Assembly (NCBI GenBank): GCA_947311845.1
Contig: CAMZMU010000117.1
Span: 74,823,862 to 74,887,861 of the forward strand
Direction of reading: 5' to 3'
Source: Poa pratensis
Lineage: Eukaryota > Streptophyta > Magnoliopsida > Poales > Poaceae
DNA: 64,000 bases
Shown piece after piece: positions 38,001 through 49,724 of this stretch. The position numbers and the translations under genes are program-made. Below the pieces are notes generated by a model. It made no database searches. It saw only the letters and a list, made by a program, of their open reading frames with translations, and was not told where the DNA came from. Every line of letters begins with the position of its first letter. The first letter of the stretch is position 1.

Positions 38001-38512
38001 AGCTCAGGAATCTGTTTTCTGGACAGCAAATCACTATTGTTTAATCCTACCTCTCAAAAGAGGTTATTCTTGCCATTAAGATGAAAAATAAGATACAAAG
38101 GTGATGTTACGTAGTAAACAAGCACCTTGACTCAAAAACCCAAAACTTAAGCTGAAGATAAAAATCAAAAAGAAACAAAAAGAACCAAGCAAGAATCAAG
38201 AGAAACAATCAAAGAAGAAGGAAAATATTTTTGTTGTTTTTGATTTAGCAAAAAGGCAAAAGGAGAAGCAAATATATACAACATAAACACTCTTTTTATT
38301 TGGTTTTAGCTTTGGGAAAAGTTTTAATGATAGAGACTTTGCAACGGTTCCATTGGCATGAACAACACATGTTCAAGGTCGACCCCAACTTCTCCATTAC
38401 TCATCCTTCTCATTTACTTTCCCAAATTTTATATAAAATGAAAATCTTAAACTAATTGTCACAAAACAGTAGGTAAAGATATTTTACATGTTGTAAAGAT
38501 ATAAAGGTGTGC
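35092..38512 (-). other. Non-coding interior of non-autonomous element
   Basis: No protein domain is visible in 3.4 kb. It begins with the purine tract at 35093-35105 (minus AAGCTTGGGGATG). The same 13-base motif recurs at 36812-36824, 37508-37520 and 37567-37579, all on the minus strand. Confidence 0.6.
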
Positions 38513-39142
38513 TCAAACCGAATAGGAAATTAAAGCATAAGGAACACACCACAGAATATTAAACAATTTACTTTTAAGTCTAACTCTCTTCCTATGCATT
38601 GGAATTTTATATATGAATAAATAACAACAAATTTGAGGTAACCAATGCATATAATAATCAATAGCTTGCATTTTAAATAACATAGAAACATAAAGGGGAT
38701 TCTTATCTCTTCCTCTCTCATAATAGTTGCAAGCATTAAAGTTAAACATAACCACATAGTTTTGAATAGAATCACCACATAAAGACTTATCATCTAATGA
38801 GCATAATGGATCATCAAACTCAATTAAATCACTTTCATCCTCAATAGTAGGTGGACTGAAAATATCATATACATCATTGTAATCATCATAAATGGGAGAC
38901 ATAGTATCATCAAAATAAATTTTCTCTTCCAAACTTGGGGGACTAAAAATATCATATTCATCAAAACAAACTTCCCCAAGCTTAAGGTTTTCCTTAGCAT
39001 TAGCAATAAAGGTGTTCAACGAATTAGTACTACCACAAACATGATTGTTATGCAAATAAAATTTAATTTTCTCCTCAAACACTTCATGTCCTAACTCAAG
39101 ATAGATATTATACAGTTCTATAATTGTTTGGTTGTTTTCCAT
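38513..39142 (-). CDS. Unrecognised 209-residue protein of non-autonomous LTR element
   Basis: The intact frame starts 70 bases after the primer site, the position normally taken by gag. I do not recognise the family. The N-terminal 45 residues (LYNIYLELGHEVFEEKIKFY) look helical. The middle holds two acidic repeats, each with DIFSPP followed by an acidic stretch (about residues 84-100 and 112-130), and a third acidic patch. The C-terminal third is rich in Cys, Tyr and basic residues. Its position suggests a Gag-like packaging role, but no Gag domain or zinc knuckle is visible. Because the interior otherwise lacks genes, its survival as an open frame deserves attention. Confidence 0.65.
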   Translation of the reverse strand: MENNQTIIELYNIYLELGHEVFEEKIKFYLHNNHVCGSTNSLNTFIANAKENLKLGEVCFDEYDIFSPPSLEEKIYFDDTMSPIYDDYNDVYDIFSPPTIEDESDLIEFDDPLCSLDDKSLCGDSIQNYVVMFNFNACNYYERGRDKNPLYVSMLFKMQAIDYYMHWLPQICCYLFIYKIPMHRKRVRLKSKLFNILWCVPYALISYSV

Positions 39143-39211
39143 TTTATAATAATGTTTTAGATTTATATGTTAGTATGCAATGCAAACAAGAATAAAAGCT
39201 TAGCACAACGC

Positions 39212-39229
39212 TCCCCGGCAACGGCGCCA
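39212..39229 (-). other. Primer binding site (tRNA-Asp) of non-autonomous element
   Basis: On the minus strand it reads TGGCGCCGTTGCCGGGGA, complementary to the 3' end of plant tRNA-Asp, 10 bases inside the 5' LTR. Confidence 0.9.
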
Positions 39230-39239
39230 GAAAAGTGCT

Positions 39240-40655
39240 TGATAATCCCCAAGAGCAAGGAATCACTGTAGCACAATTCGATAAGTATTTGAGTGTCGAA
39301 CCCACGAGGAGCTGAAGGTAAACTATCTATTCTCTAAAGCCCTATAACCCTCTTATATGGCCGTTTGTGCAAAGCAATAAGTTTAAATATGAAAGGAACT
39401 AACTAATGAAAGCAAGTGATGTGGAATGGGTTTATCTAGTAACAAGTTTCTCAATCAAGTTTCAAACGCAAGTTTCTTAGAGCAAGTTTCTCAAGTAGCA
39501 AGTCAAAGTAGCAAGTAGCAAATATCTCAAGGGAGCAAATGTTCTAGCAATTGTTATTTCATTCGTGTGGTTGTCACAATTAGTGAAGCACATGTTTCAG
39601 TCTTAATTGTTTCTTCTAGGAAGGAGCCATAAATAGGTGTAGCCAAGTAAATGAACTAAAACCCCTTATGATGGATCTCATGGCCAAGTAAATGAGCACA
39701 CAAGAATTATTAAGACATAAAAGTCCCACCATAGCCTTAAGTTCTAAGGTCCCCTATATATATCCCCCAATAAAGTAACTTCATGACTCGGTCTCAGGTT
39801 TACATGTCCTCCCAAGTCTCCCTCACTCCATTACATTACCGGTGATCACCTTACATGCATTCCCCAACATATGTGTGCACTCATATATTGTACATAAAGA
39901 CAATCATAAAAGATAACAAAACTTGTATGCAACCAATCAACGAACTATTTCACTATTGCCATGAACAAATCACTTCTCAAACATAGATGGGGAGACACAA
40001 TAGATCAAGGGAATAGTATATTGCATCATATATCATGTTTGCCAAGAGTTTACAGTGGAGAGATGGAGATGATCTTGCTGTAGATGTTGATGATGAACAC
40101 GCCGGAGGGGGGTGGAGCCCTCCGGAGGTGATTCCGGCGGCGTTTCCCCCCTCCGATCTTCTCCGGCGGCAGCCTTCTGACTCTCTGTTTCGTGGTTTTG
40201 TGTTTCTCCGCCGCCTCCTCCGAAACTCCTCGGGGGACTATTTTTATAGTCGGTTTTAGGTCAAGACGAAGCCACGGAGACGAAAACGGACGGCATCGGA
40301 GCCACGAGGCCCAAGATGGGGGGTCCCACGCGGCCAAGGAATCTGGCCGCGTGGGCCCACCTCTTTTGGCCCTCGGGTCTCCGTTTGTTCGCTTCCTTCG
40401 CTCCTACGCTTCGTTCCTTCCAAAAAATGATCCCGCAAAATATTAGGTCATTTGGACGTCGTTTGGGTCCCTGAAAGGTAAAAACATTGAAAAATAGGGT
40501 TTCTGACAGTGCAGGGTTAATTCCAGAAAAATGGGGAAATTGTGAAATATTCCCAAAATCAATATAAAACAATGATATAACCCTTATATGATGCAAATAT
40601 GATTGAAATATAAGTAATATAATGCAAAGTTCATGTATGCATTTTACATGCATCA
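39240..40655 (-). repeat. 5' LTR of non-autonomous element
   Basis: 1416 bp, nearly identical to 33664-35091, with a TATA-like TATAAAAATA at about 40239-40249 on the minus strand. It ends at the ATCAT duplication. Confidence 0.94.
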
Positions 40656-41862
40656 ATCATGGAGCGGTATTCCTTTTGATCGACATCTATACCCTTTGGG
40701 TTAAGTTGTAGATGACATTTGGTGTCCATAGGAAAGCGTTTCTCCTTAGCATCTTGCATCTTGAACCTCTTGAGCATGTCTTGGGTACATTTGGCTTGAG
40801 AGGTGAAAGTCCCTTCATTCAATTGCTTGATCTCAAAACCAAGAAAGAACTTCAACTCCCCATCATAGACATCTCAAACCTATCGGTCATAAGCTTTGAA
40901 AATTCATCATTAAAAGCTTTATTAGATGAGCCAAAAATAATATCATCAACATAAAGTTGGCATATGAAAAGCTCCCCTTTGACCCTCTTGGTAAAGAGGG
41001 TGGGATCGATTTGCCCTACTTGAAAACCACGGTCTAGCAATAGCTCTCTTAGGTGCTCATACCAAGCACGGGGTGCTTGTTTGAGACCATAGAGGGCCTT
41101 ATCAAGCTTGTAGTCATGGTTAGGAAAGTTTGGGTCCTCAAATCCCGGTGGTTGCTTAACATATACCAACTCCTTTAAAGGACCATTAAGAAAGGCACTT
41201 TTCACATCCATTTGTTGCAATTTAAAGTTATGATGTGATGCATATGCAAGAAGGATACGAATGGACTCAAGGCGAGCCACGGGAGCAAAGGTCTCTCCAA
41301 AATCAATGCCTTCAACTTGAGAGTACCCTTGTGCAACCAATCTTGCCTTGTTCCTCACAACCATTCCATGTTCATCTTGCTTGTTCTTGAATATCCATTT
41401 TGTGCCTATAACATTGCGGCAATCTTTGGGCCTCTCAACTAACTTCCACACCTTGTTGTGCTCGAAGTTGTTGAGTTCTTCATGCATGGCTTCCAACCAA
41501 TCCGGATCTTCAAGAGCTTCAAAGACTTTCTTTGGTTCCACCATGGATATATGTGCTTGATGCTCACTAAAGCTTGCCAATTGACGCCTTGTGGTAACCT
41601 TGCTATTTAGTTCACCAATAATTGCTTCAAGCTTATGACTCATTATTTCTAGGTTTCTTGCAACTTTTGCTTTACGACGGGCTTCGATATCCTCATTGGA
41701 GCGAGGAGGTATCACTTGATCATCTTGATCATTTGAGTCCCCGTCTTGACCGTCTTGATGACCTTGATCTTCAATATGCACTTCTTCATTGGATGAAGTA
41801 GAAGGTTGATCTTGGTCTTGACATTGGCTAGCATTGACAATAGGAGTACTTGGTTCTTGCAT
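40656..41862 (-). pseudogene. Reverse transcriptase region of SIRE-type Copia pol
   Basis: One long minus-strand frame (41862-40852) holds the Copia [70 protein letters not shown] and the catalytic [10 protein letters not shown]. It continues in another frame (40855-40661) with MKFFLGFEI and TKCHLQLNP. The frame change near 40853 and the nested element at 40655 break it. Upstream, a frameshift near 41870 separates it from the integrase C-terminal part. Confidence 0.92.
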
Positions 41863-42498
41863 AGCAACATGGTCATGGGACGGTCTTGAACTTGTTCTTG
41901 AGTTGGTGCATCATTGGCTCCATTTGTGGGGGCATGAAGATCTTGTGATGAAGAAGACTCTACTTGAATAGAACTCGATTCTCCTTGAGGTGCCTCATGA
42001 TGGATCTCAATGGGGCGATAGAAACCAACGCCCATTCTTCTTATTGCATCTTGAGGTTCCTCATTATCTACATCACAAACATGAAATTGCGCCACTTGGG
42101 AGCCCTCATTCTCATCGAACTTCACACCACAAGATTCCACAACTTTCCCTAAAGATTTGTCGTAGACTCTATAGGTGTGAGATTCGGCACCGTAACCAAC
42201 AAAAATACCCTCTAAAGATTTAGGTTCAAATTTAGATAAACGAATACCTTTGATCTTGTAGAAACACTTACAACCAAACATACGGTAGTAGGAGACATTG
42301 GGCTTGTTGCCCGTAAGAATTTCATATGGAGTTTCTTTTCTTCCAACGCGAAAGAATAACAGGTTTGATGAGTGACACGCCGTGGATATGGCCTCGGCCC
42401 ACAAGAAAAGTGGAGACTTAAACTCCGCCAACATGGACCTTGCCATATCCATGAGAGTCCAGTTCTTCCTCTCGTCTACACCATTTTGTTGAGGGGTA
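41712..42498 (-). pseudogene. Integrase C-terminal part of SIRE-type Copia pol
   Basis: Minus-strand text TPQQNGVDERKNWTLMDMARSMLAEF, FLWAEAISTACHSSN, TPYEILTGNKPNVSYYRMFGCKCF and FEPKSLEGIFVGYG is the integrase core end (with the catalytic Glu region) and C-terminal region. The upstream half lies beyond the LINE-like insertion. A frameshift near 41870 follows. Confidence 0.9.
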
Positions 42499-42514
42499 TA
42501 TGCAGCGGAATATT

Positions 42515-44068
42515 TTTTTAAACTAAAGGCCAGAGGCCCAACGTTAAATTAATAACGCCAACAACGGCGACAAGGGTACATAGTGCTGAACCCAGCTTAC
42601 ATCAACGAACTGCACTCACACACACAGGAAAAAGGACAACCAAAGAAACTCCAGCAGGGCAGACGCCCCCTAAGAACTACTCTGAAGAGGAAGTGAACTC
42701 GCTCCACGGGCAAAGGAGTTTGGCCGAAGCTCGCCCTCGAGGTCAGACCGGCACACCAACAAACGCTGCACACCGTCAACACGGGCAAAGTCGTCGGGCC
42801 GAAGCTCACCCAAGAGCCAAGGCCGGCTCACCAACACGCACTGCACACCGCCGAGACCTGCACAACGTCAAAGAGATAGCCACCAGGGGAGCACCTGCAC
42901 GCTGAGGCAAACCAAGGGGATCCAAACAAGGGAGCGCTGAGAGAGTAGGACAAGAAACAAGCTTTGCCGGAGGAAGCACCTCCGGAGAGCAACCCGCAGT
43001 GGACTCCAAGGCAGTGTCTTCAAGAAGCTCGTGACGCCAAGACGCCACCACCGCCCGATCCTAGGATCTTGGATTTTCATCCGGAGCGTAGAAGGTCGGA
43101 GAGGCCGCTACGACGCCTCCAAGAAGGTGACGGCGTTTGAGAGCATCGCCGCCGCATCCCGAGAAGACCCGGGAAGGGTTTCCCCCGGCAAACTCCCACC
43201 GCCTTCTACACGGGGCGCCGTACGTCGACTAGCGACATTCGAGCCGCCGTCCCCGCAAGTCACTCGCTAGCAGCCCTGCCACCCCTGTGGCCAGGGTCAC
43301 CAGCCAGCACCTGAGTCCTTGGCATGCCCGCCAACCACAGGACTCCCACCATCCAGGGCCGCCGCCCCGCCTTCCCAGCTCTGTGCACCTTAGATGAGAT
43401 CGAGGCAAGGTTGGAGAGGTCCGCTACCGAATCAACCATCGGCTGCCCCCGCGGCTGCCGGCGACACAAGATCTGGCGCGTGACGGTAGGGTAGGAGAAG
43501 GAGGGCCTGGGGCCCCTGCCCCTTCCCAGGTCGGGGCGACAAGAAGGTCGCACCCCCTACACACCACGCGAGAAGCCCTCCTTGGCGACGAGCAGACTAC
43601 ACCGGCCGCCGCGCCGGCCTCCTCAGTCCGGACCCTGCAGAAGCAAGGAGAGAGGCACGAAGGTGACCCGCGAAACCCAGATCGGGCCCGTGAGAGCCCA
43701 GATCGGGCCCGAGCCGCCCCAGCCTCTCCACCCACGCCGGCAGCCAACGAGCACCGCCCGAGCCGCCGCTACACTGCAGGAGCGTCGCCGACCGCACCAC
43801 AACTCCGTCTGCGGCGCACGTCGCCGATACCACCACCTCCGACCTCACCCAAAAGGAGCCTCACCTCCACGCGAAGACGAAGCCACCAGGACGCGCCCTC
43901 CCCGCCCGCCGCCTTTGGCAGCCGAGCGTGGCTGCCACCGCCGGCGCCAGCGGCGGCAGCGGCCAGGGGAATCACCGCGGGATTTTTTTTCCTTAGGGTT
44001 TGGACCCTCCGGAGCCGCCCGTGCGAGCGACCCGGGAGGGGAGGGAGGGGGATCTCTTCAAAATCCTC
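42515..44068 (-). mobile_element. Short GC-rich non-LTR retroposon (LINE-derived)
   Basis: It is flanked by the 16-bp duplication TATGCAGCGGAATATT (42499-42514 and 44069-44084) and has a short poly-A (T run at 42515-42519) at its minus-strand 3' end. The 3' end GGGCCTCTGGCCTTTAG and the 5' end with AAACCCTAAGGAAAAAAAA resemble grass LINE ends. At 1.55 kb it has no reverse transcriptase or endonuclease, so it is probably an internally deleted LINE moved in trans. Frames of 60-180 codons in it come from GC-rich bias and are not counted as genes. It splits the Copia integrase. Confidence 0.82.
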
Positions 44069-44985
44069 TATGCAGCGGAATATTGATGACGAATTCCCTC
44101 TTCACTAAGAAACTCATTTAGGGTGTAGTTATTGAACTCGGAGCCATTGTCACTTCTAATGGCCAATATGGGAACATTGTGTTGACGTTGAACTTCATTG
44201 GAGAAGTCGATGACAACTTGTTGAGTCTCATCCTTCGATTTGAAGAAATAAACCCAAGTAAATCTTGAATAATCATCAACAATCACCAAACAATACTTCT
44301 TCCCACCAAGACTCGGTTGAGGAACGGCACCAAAGAGATCAACATGAAGAAGTCCTAATATCCTCTTTGATGAGATGATGGTCTTGCTTGGGTGGGGAGA
44401 ATCATGCATCTTTCCTTCAACACAAACCTACAAAGACTATCTCTAGAAAAAGAAACATTGTCATTTAGTCCAAGAATGTGGCCACCCTTGTGAAGACTTT
44501 GCAAAGTTCTCATGTTGACATGGGACAAGCAGCGATGCCACAACCACCCCACGTCGGCCTTTCCGAAGAGGCATATTGCTTGAGTGTTGGTTGACCCCGA
44601 AAAGTCCACCACAAACAACTCATTTTCAACGTACCCAACGAACATGACCTTTAGAGTCTTGCTCCTCAAGAGTACCACCATATCAATAGTAAAATGGACA
44701 TCAAAGTTCATCTTATTAACTGCATAAATGGACATTAAATTGTAACCGAGGGATTCGACAAGCATGACATTCACAAGGGTGATATCCTTTGCTACTACCA
44801 CCTTGCCGAAACCCGTTACCTCCGATTTTGATTTATCACCATAAGTGACGGTTGAATGATTTGTATTGGGTCTCAACTCCGTCACGAGCTCCTTGCTTCC
44901 GGTCATATGACTTGTGCATCCACTATCAATCACCCATTTAGACCCACCGGAAGCATAGTCCTACAAGAAATCATTGCTTGGTTTT
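44069..44985 (-). pseudogene. Protease and integrase N-terminal part of SIRE-type Copia pol
   Basis: The minus-strand frame has the protease active site WVIDSGCTSHMTG (near 44940-44900) and the GAG-pre-integrase segment WLWHRCLSHVNMRTLQSLHKGG. After a frameshift near 44430 come the integrase core motifs LLHVDLFGAVPQPS, IVDDYSRFTWVYF and IRSDNGSEFNN (two catalytic Asp). The end is cut by the retroposon at 44068. Upstream, the link to Gag is broken by a frameshift and stop near 44960-44980. Confidence 0.92.
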
Positions 44986-45501
44986 AGGTACCCATTTTGC
45001 AATGGGTCCTCGTTTGTTAGCAACAAGGGTCTTAGGAACCCAAATAGAATAAGCAATGAAACCATCATAGGGACCAACATATTTTGCATAAACATCCCCA
45101 TAATAATCGACATAAAGAATATAGTTGGGGTTAGCATTTCCCGCAAAGTCATTACGAGTGGTTTTGCCCCTTGTGGCATCATTACTCGCAATGGTAGTCT
45201 CCTTTGCTTGTGCGGGCTTGGCCTTCTTCTTGTTCTTGTTCTTCTTCTTCTTCTTCTTGGCAACATAACCAAGGCCCTCTTTCCCTATGTGTGGCTTTTA
45301 CGGTTGCAAGAGCTCATCAAGAGGTTTCTCACCTTGAGGGATAGAGGCCTTGGCAAGTTCATTCTTCAACCTAGCATTTTCCTCAATGACATTTGCATTA
45401 TCACAAGAAGAAGTAGAGGAACTAGGTACATCAATTTTAGTAGGTTGAATTTGAAGTTGTTCAAAAGACTTGGTGAGAGTAGAGTGTTCACTCTCCAAGG
45501 C

Positions 45502-47099
45502 TGATACGTCTCAAACGTATCAATAATTTTTGATGTTCCATGTTGATATTATACCAATCGTTACATGTTTTGCATCCACTTCATATCATTTTTATACATT
45601 TTTTGGGACTAACCTATTAACAAGATGCCACAGCGCCAGTTCCTGTTTTCTGCTGTTTTTGTATTCCAGAATAGCTGTTCTGGAAATATTCTCGGAATTG
45701 GACGAAAATCAACGGAGGTCCCTATTTCACCGACACGTACACGGAGTCCAAAGGGGAGACGGAGGAGCGCCAGGAGGCGGCCACACAAGGGCTCGGCACG
45801 GCCCCACCTCCTGCCGCGCCGACGGTGTGTGTGGGCCCCTCGGGTGCCCTCAGCCGCCGCCCTTTCGCCTATTTATTCCTCCCGACGCGAAAACCCTAAA
45901 TACCCGAGTCATATTCCACGAAAAGTTCCAGAGGCGCCGCCGTCGTCAACCCTATCTCGGGAGGGTTCTGAAGCTCTTCCCGACACCCTGCCAGAGAGGG
46001 GAATCATCACCGGAGGGTTCTACATCGCCATGCCTGCCTCCGGAGTGATGCGTGAGTAGTTCATCCTTGGACTACGAGTCCATAGCAGTAGCTAGATGGT
46101 TGTCTCTCCACTTTATGCTATCATGTTTAGATCTTGTGAGCTGCCTAACATGATCAAGATCATCTTATTGTAATGCTACATGTTGTGTTTGCTGGGATCC
46201 GATGAATATTGAATACTATGATCAAGTTGATTATTAATCTATGTTACATGTTATTTATGATCTTGCATGCTTTCCGTTACTAGTAGATGGTTTGGCCAAG
46301 TAGATGCTTGTAACTCCAAGAGTGAGTATTTATGCTAGATAGTGGGTTCAGTCTCTAGTAATCTGGGCGAGTGACAACAACGTCTAAGGTTGTGGATGTG
46401 CTGTTGCCACTAGGGATAACCTAACAATGCTATGTCCACGGTCATATGTACTTGTTTACATTACGCACATTACTTAATACGATTATCCGTTGCTTGCAAC
46501 ATAATACCAACAGGGAACACAGATGTCAACCTGAAGGTGGATTATTAGTCATAGATGCGGTTGGATAACGGTCTATGTATCTTGTCGTAATGCCCAATTA
46601 AATATCATGGTAGTCATCTTGTCATATATATGCATTGTCATGCGCTCAATATTTTATCAATTGACTAGCTGTAATTTGTTTACCCAACATGTCGTTTATC
46701 TTTATGGAGAGACACCACTAGTGAACTGTGGACCCCGGTCCATTCTTTTACACTGATAAAACCACCAACTGCAAACAATTGTTCTCTTTTACATTCCGCA
46801 ATTAAACATTATTTTCCACACCATACGTTTAATCCTTTGTTACAGCAAGCCGGGAAGATTGACAACCTTCCTGTTTCGTTGGGACAAAGTAGTTTGATTG
46901 TGTTGTGTGCAGGTTCCACGTCGGTCGCCGGATCCCTAGTGTTGAGCCGTGCCATATTCCGCCACCAACAACCTTCTGAAGTGCTCCTACTCATACTGGT
47001 TCGATAACCTTGGTTTCATACTGAGTGAAAACTTGTTGCTTGACTGCTTCATACCTTCCTCTTGGGGTCTCCCAACGAACGTGTGATTTCACGTCATCA
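45502..47099 (+). repeat. Solo LTR (TGATACGTCTC family)
   Basis: A single 1598-bp LTR, TGATACGTCTC to CACGTCATCA, flanked by AAGGC on both sides (45497-45501 and 47100-47104), within the Gag coiled coil of the Copia element. It is closely similar to the LTR at 59664-61262. The solo state implies recombination between the two LTRs of a former complete element. Confidence 0.95.
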
Positions 47100-47199
47100 A
47101 AGGCCTTGTGAGCCTTGGTGAGCTTCTCTAGCTCCTCGGTTAGTCTACTATGACCAACACCAAATTCGACCTTTTCTTTCTTTAAAACTAGCCGGGTGA

Positions 47200-47215
47200 C
47201 CGCGCATTTGCGCGG
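47200..47215 (-). other. Helitron 3' hairpin
   Basis: CCGCGCATTTGCGCGG is a near-perfect palindrome 8 bases before the terminal CTAG, as expected for the Helitron transposition-termination signal. Confidence 0.85.
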
Positions 47216-48689
47216 CTAGATTTACTATATATAATATTTCATATTGATCATCTATTCAATTTTGTACAATCTCTTTCTACAAAAACTTTACCTCAATACA
47301 TTGCTACATTATTGTTAAATTGCAATTTTGAATATACATAAAAGATGATGTTCGGAAAAAGTTGTATGACTTTGAGAAAGTGATTATAATTTTATATAAT
47401 ACGTCTCCTCCATTTTGTGTATTAGATATTATCTTAGAACCTTTCTGTAGAACAAAAGAAGTCTAACGGTATTGAGTTTTGTGTGCTACATGCCAAATTA
47501 TAGATTATACCGTTCAAATATTCAGTTTTGTCTTGAACTCGTCATTCCTGGTGTGCACTTTCCCGAATAGTTCTGCCTGGAATAGTTCTTTTTAGGAACT
47601 TTACATCGATGACACATGCGTAATTAAAATTTGTGATATATTCTTCTTCGACAATTGTCCTACAGTTGTCTTATTATTTGATTAGTCCAATATCTTGCCT
47701 CTACGTGCTTCCACTCGTGCCCATGCTTATCTATTTTCGAGTGGCTTGTCTTTCTAAGACAATGTAATGATCACTACTATCATTCAGAAAATGCTAGTTG
47801 AACATTATGTGTTACTGAAGGTTATATCATAGCTCTTCCTTTCTTATGGTACCCACACTTTTTAATTGATCGTAGTTGTTTCCAACTATAAGTTCTGTAG
47901 CAACAAAAGTGTTATATGCTTCCTTAATTGGCAATATTATATGTCGGTTTGAACATATGAAGTACAGTGCCATCGACACGACACAACGACTATTCATATA
48001 CCCGATACATGCATGCCTTGTACATGGTTTGCAGATATATACTATATTATTATTTATATTCAACATTTCTGTGTCGCCTTTTAGCATTATGAACTGCGCT
48101 ATTGCACATTAAGGACTCAACTCATCCATGTATTCCCTCTTCCATGCTCTATTATTTCTGGCCTGTGTTGCTATACACTCGATTCCATGCACCTGTAAGC
48201 AAAAGATGTGCATGCTGACAATGTTATTTTGACGCTGGTGGTCAATAGAACCTGAAACTATTTTATTTTTAATAATTATACATTCAATTTTCATGGTCAG
48301 TTATTTATGCATGGGAAGCTTAATGGTAGAAATGTAAACCTACATTTGAGACCATGGAGACTTGAATTTGTATGTCGTGGGTTTTCAGTGTAGATGTACC
48401 TAAAGACATATGAGCCATCCATTGAAGACTTAAACAGAGGTTAGGCGTAAACACTTTAGTTCATATCACATTGATGTGTGAACTCTGAGTTGGTAAAATC
48501 TCCATGCATCGAAAAAACATAGGGAAACCCTCACATTGTTGCGAACTCTGGTTTAATAAAATCTCCCTACATTGGAAATACATAGTGAATCCTCTTTTGT
48601 ATTGTGTTGATGCATACAGCGAGTCTCGTATAAAATCCAGTGAGGCCTTATTATCAACTAATAATTAATAGGCTTTACATTGTAGATTT

Positions 48690-48973
48690 CACTACAGGAA
48701 ACGACAGAATTGTCGAGCACTTAGTGTATGCCGAGCGTTCCAGCGTCTATTTGTTTGCCGAACGTCTGGTTGCCGATGGCTTGCAGTAAACGCTTGGCGT
48801 AGATCCATTTGCCGAGCGTGGTTGTTTGCCGAGCGTATCCTTGGTCTATGCCGAGCAAGTGTATGTCGAGCGTTGTTTGCCGAACGTAACGCTTGGCATA
48901 CACATATGCCGAGGGTATTTCGTTGTTTGCCAAGCGTTCGCCGTGATCGGCATAATTTTTGTTTCCTGTAGTG
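48690..48973. mobile_element. CACTA miniature element inside Helitron
   Basis: Its ends are perfect 13-bp inverted repeats CACTACAGGAAAC/GTTTCCTGTAGTG, flanked by TTT on both sides (3-bp duplication, typical of CACTA). Its 284 bp hold about ten copies of GCCGAGCGT or GCCGAACGT in both orientations, the subterminal repeats that bind the transposase. No coding capacity. Confidence 0.93.
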
Positions 48974-49532
48974 TTTGTAATCAACCCACATGCATATATC
49001 TCGCAAACAAATATATAGGCTAGTAGCTGCTAGCTGATACGATCATGTATAACATGCTCGTTCCTTTTTGTTATTTTTTTAGACGTACCTGTTTGTAGCT
49101 TCCTTGTAACTTCCTTCTTATGCCGGCCGGGCACGATCAGGAACAACGTCTTCTACTTGCATATTGTCCCAAATCGTTGGTGTATACAGTGTAACACGTA
49201 GTTGAAGCCTGATGTAAATCAATTTGTGGTAGTCTACGCCGGTATGCATGCCTCTTGCGAGACAACCGCGGCGGCGTGCGGGAGGACATGCGGCGGCGTG
49301 ATCGCGATGCTGTGATGTCCCAGAGTCCTGCCCATTGATCTAGTAGCCTTAAAGCAAAACATATATAAGTCGGACAGCTGGAGAAATCTTCTAGTCATGC
49401 ATGATCACAATCACAGCCGGAGAAATCTTCTATTCTTGCAGGATCACAATCACGGCTGATGTTCTCCGGCGAGAGAAATTCATCTTGTCCTACTAATCGA
49501 TTCTGACCCGGCCAGGTTGCCATCGATCCTAG

Positions 49533-49724
49533 CTAATCAGGTCCAGGTCCGCGAACGCCGTCACTTCTCGACGGATCGAAATCAAGCTTGTCGTAGACCT
49601 TGCTACGAAGAGGCTTGTTTGTTGGAAACTTCGTCCGCGCGAGATCGGGAAATTGATCAGGCTCGTTGTAGACTTTATGCAGGAAGAAAACCTTCGCATG
49701 TATGCTGTCGTATGTCCAATCCAT
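49533..49724 (-). other. Coding-like stretch in Helitron, possible captured fragment
   Basis: A 63-codon minus-strand frame with mixed composition contains two related segments (HKVYNEPDQFPDLAR and SKVYDKLDFDPSR). I do not recognise a family. Helitrons often carry host gene pieces. Random occurrence is also possible. Confidence 0.25.

Larger units (their letters stand above)
33664..40655 (-). mobile_element. Non-autonomous LTR retrotransposon with one novel ORF
   Basis: LTRs 33664-35091 and 39240-40655 (TGATAATCCCC to CATGCATCA on the plus strand) are flanked by ATCAT (33659-33663 and 40656-40660). A tRNA-Asp primer site (39212-39229, minus) and an AAGCTTGGGGATG tract (35093-35105, minus) orient it to the minus strand. 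The 4.1-kb interior encodes only one 209-codon ORF and no polymerase, protease or integrase, so it must depend on enzymes from another element. The LTRs differ mainly by small indels, so the insertion is recent. It splits the Copia RT-RNase H region at the YRSMIGSLLYL segment. Confidence 0.93.

Noticed and set aside
39212..39229. tRNA-Asp-like sequence
   Set aside because: Only 18 bases complementary to the tRNA end, next to an LTR, so it is a primer binding site and not a tRNA gene. The same applies at 8052, 61274, 61350 and 63648.
43582..44121. 179-codon plus-strand frame and other long frames at 42.6-44.1 kb
   Set aside because: They are in the GC-rich LINE-derived retroposon, have low-complexity Pro/Arg content, and cross its target duplication.
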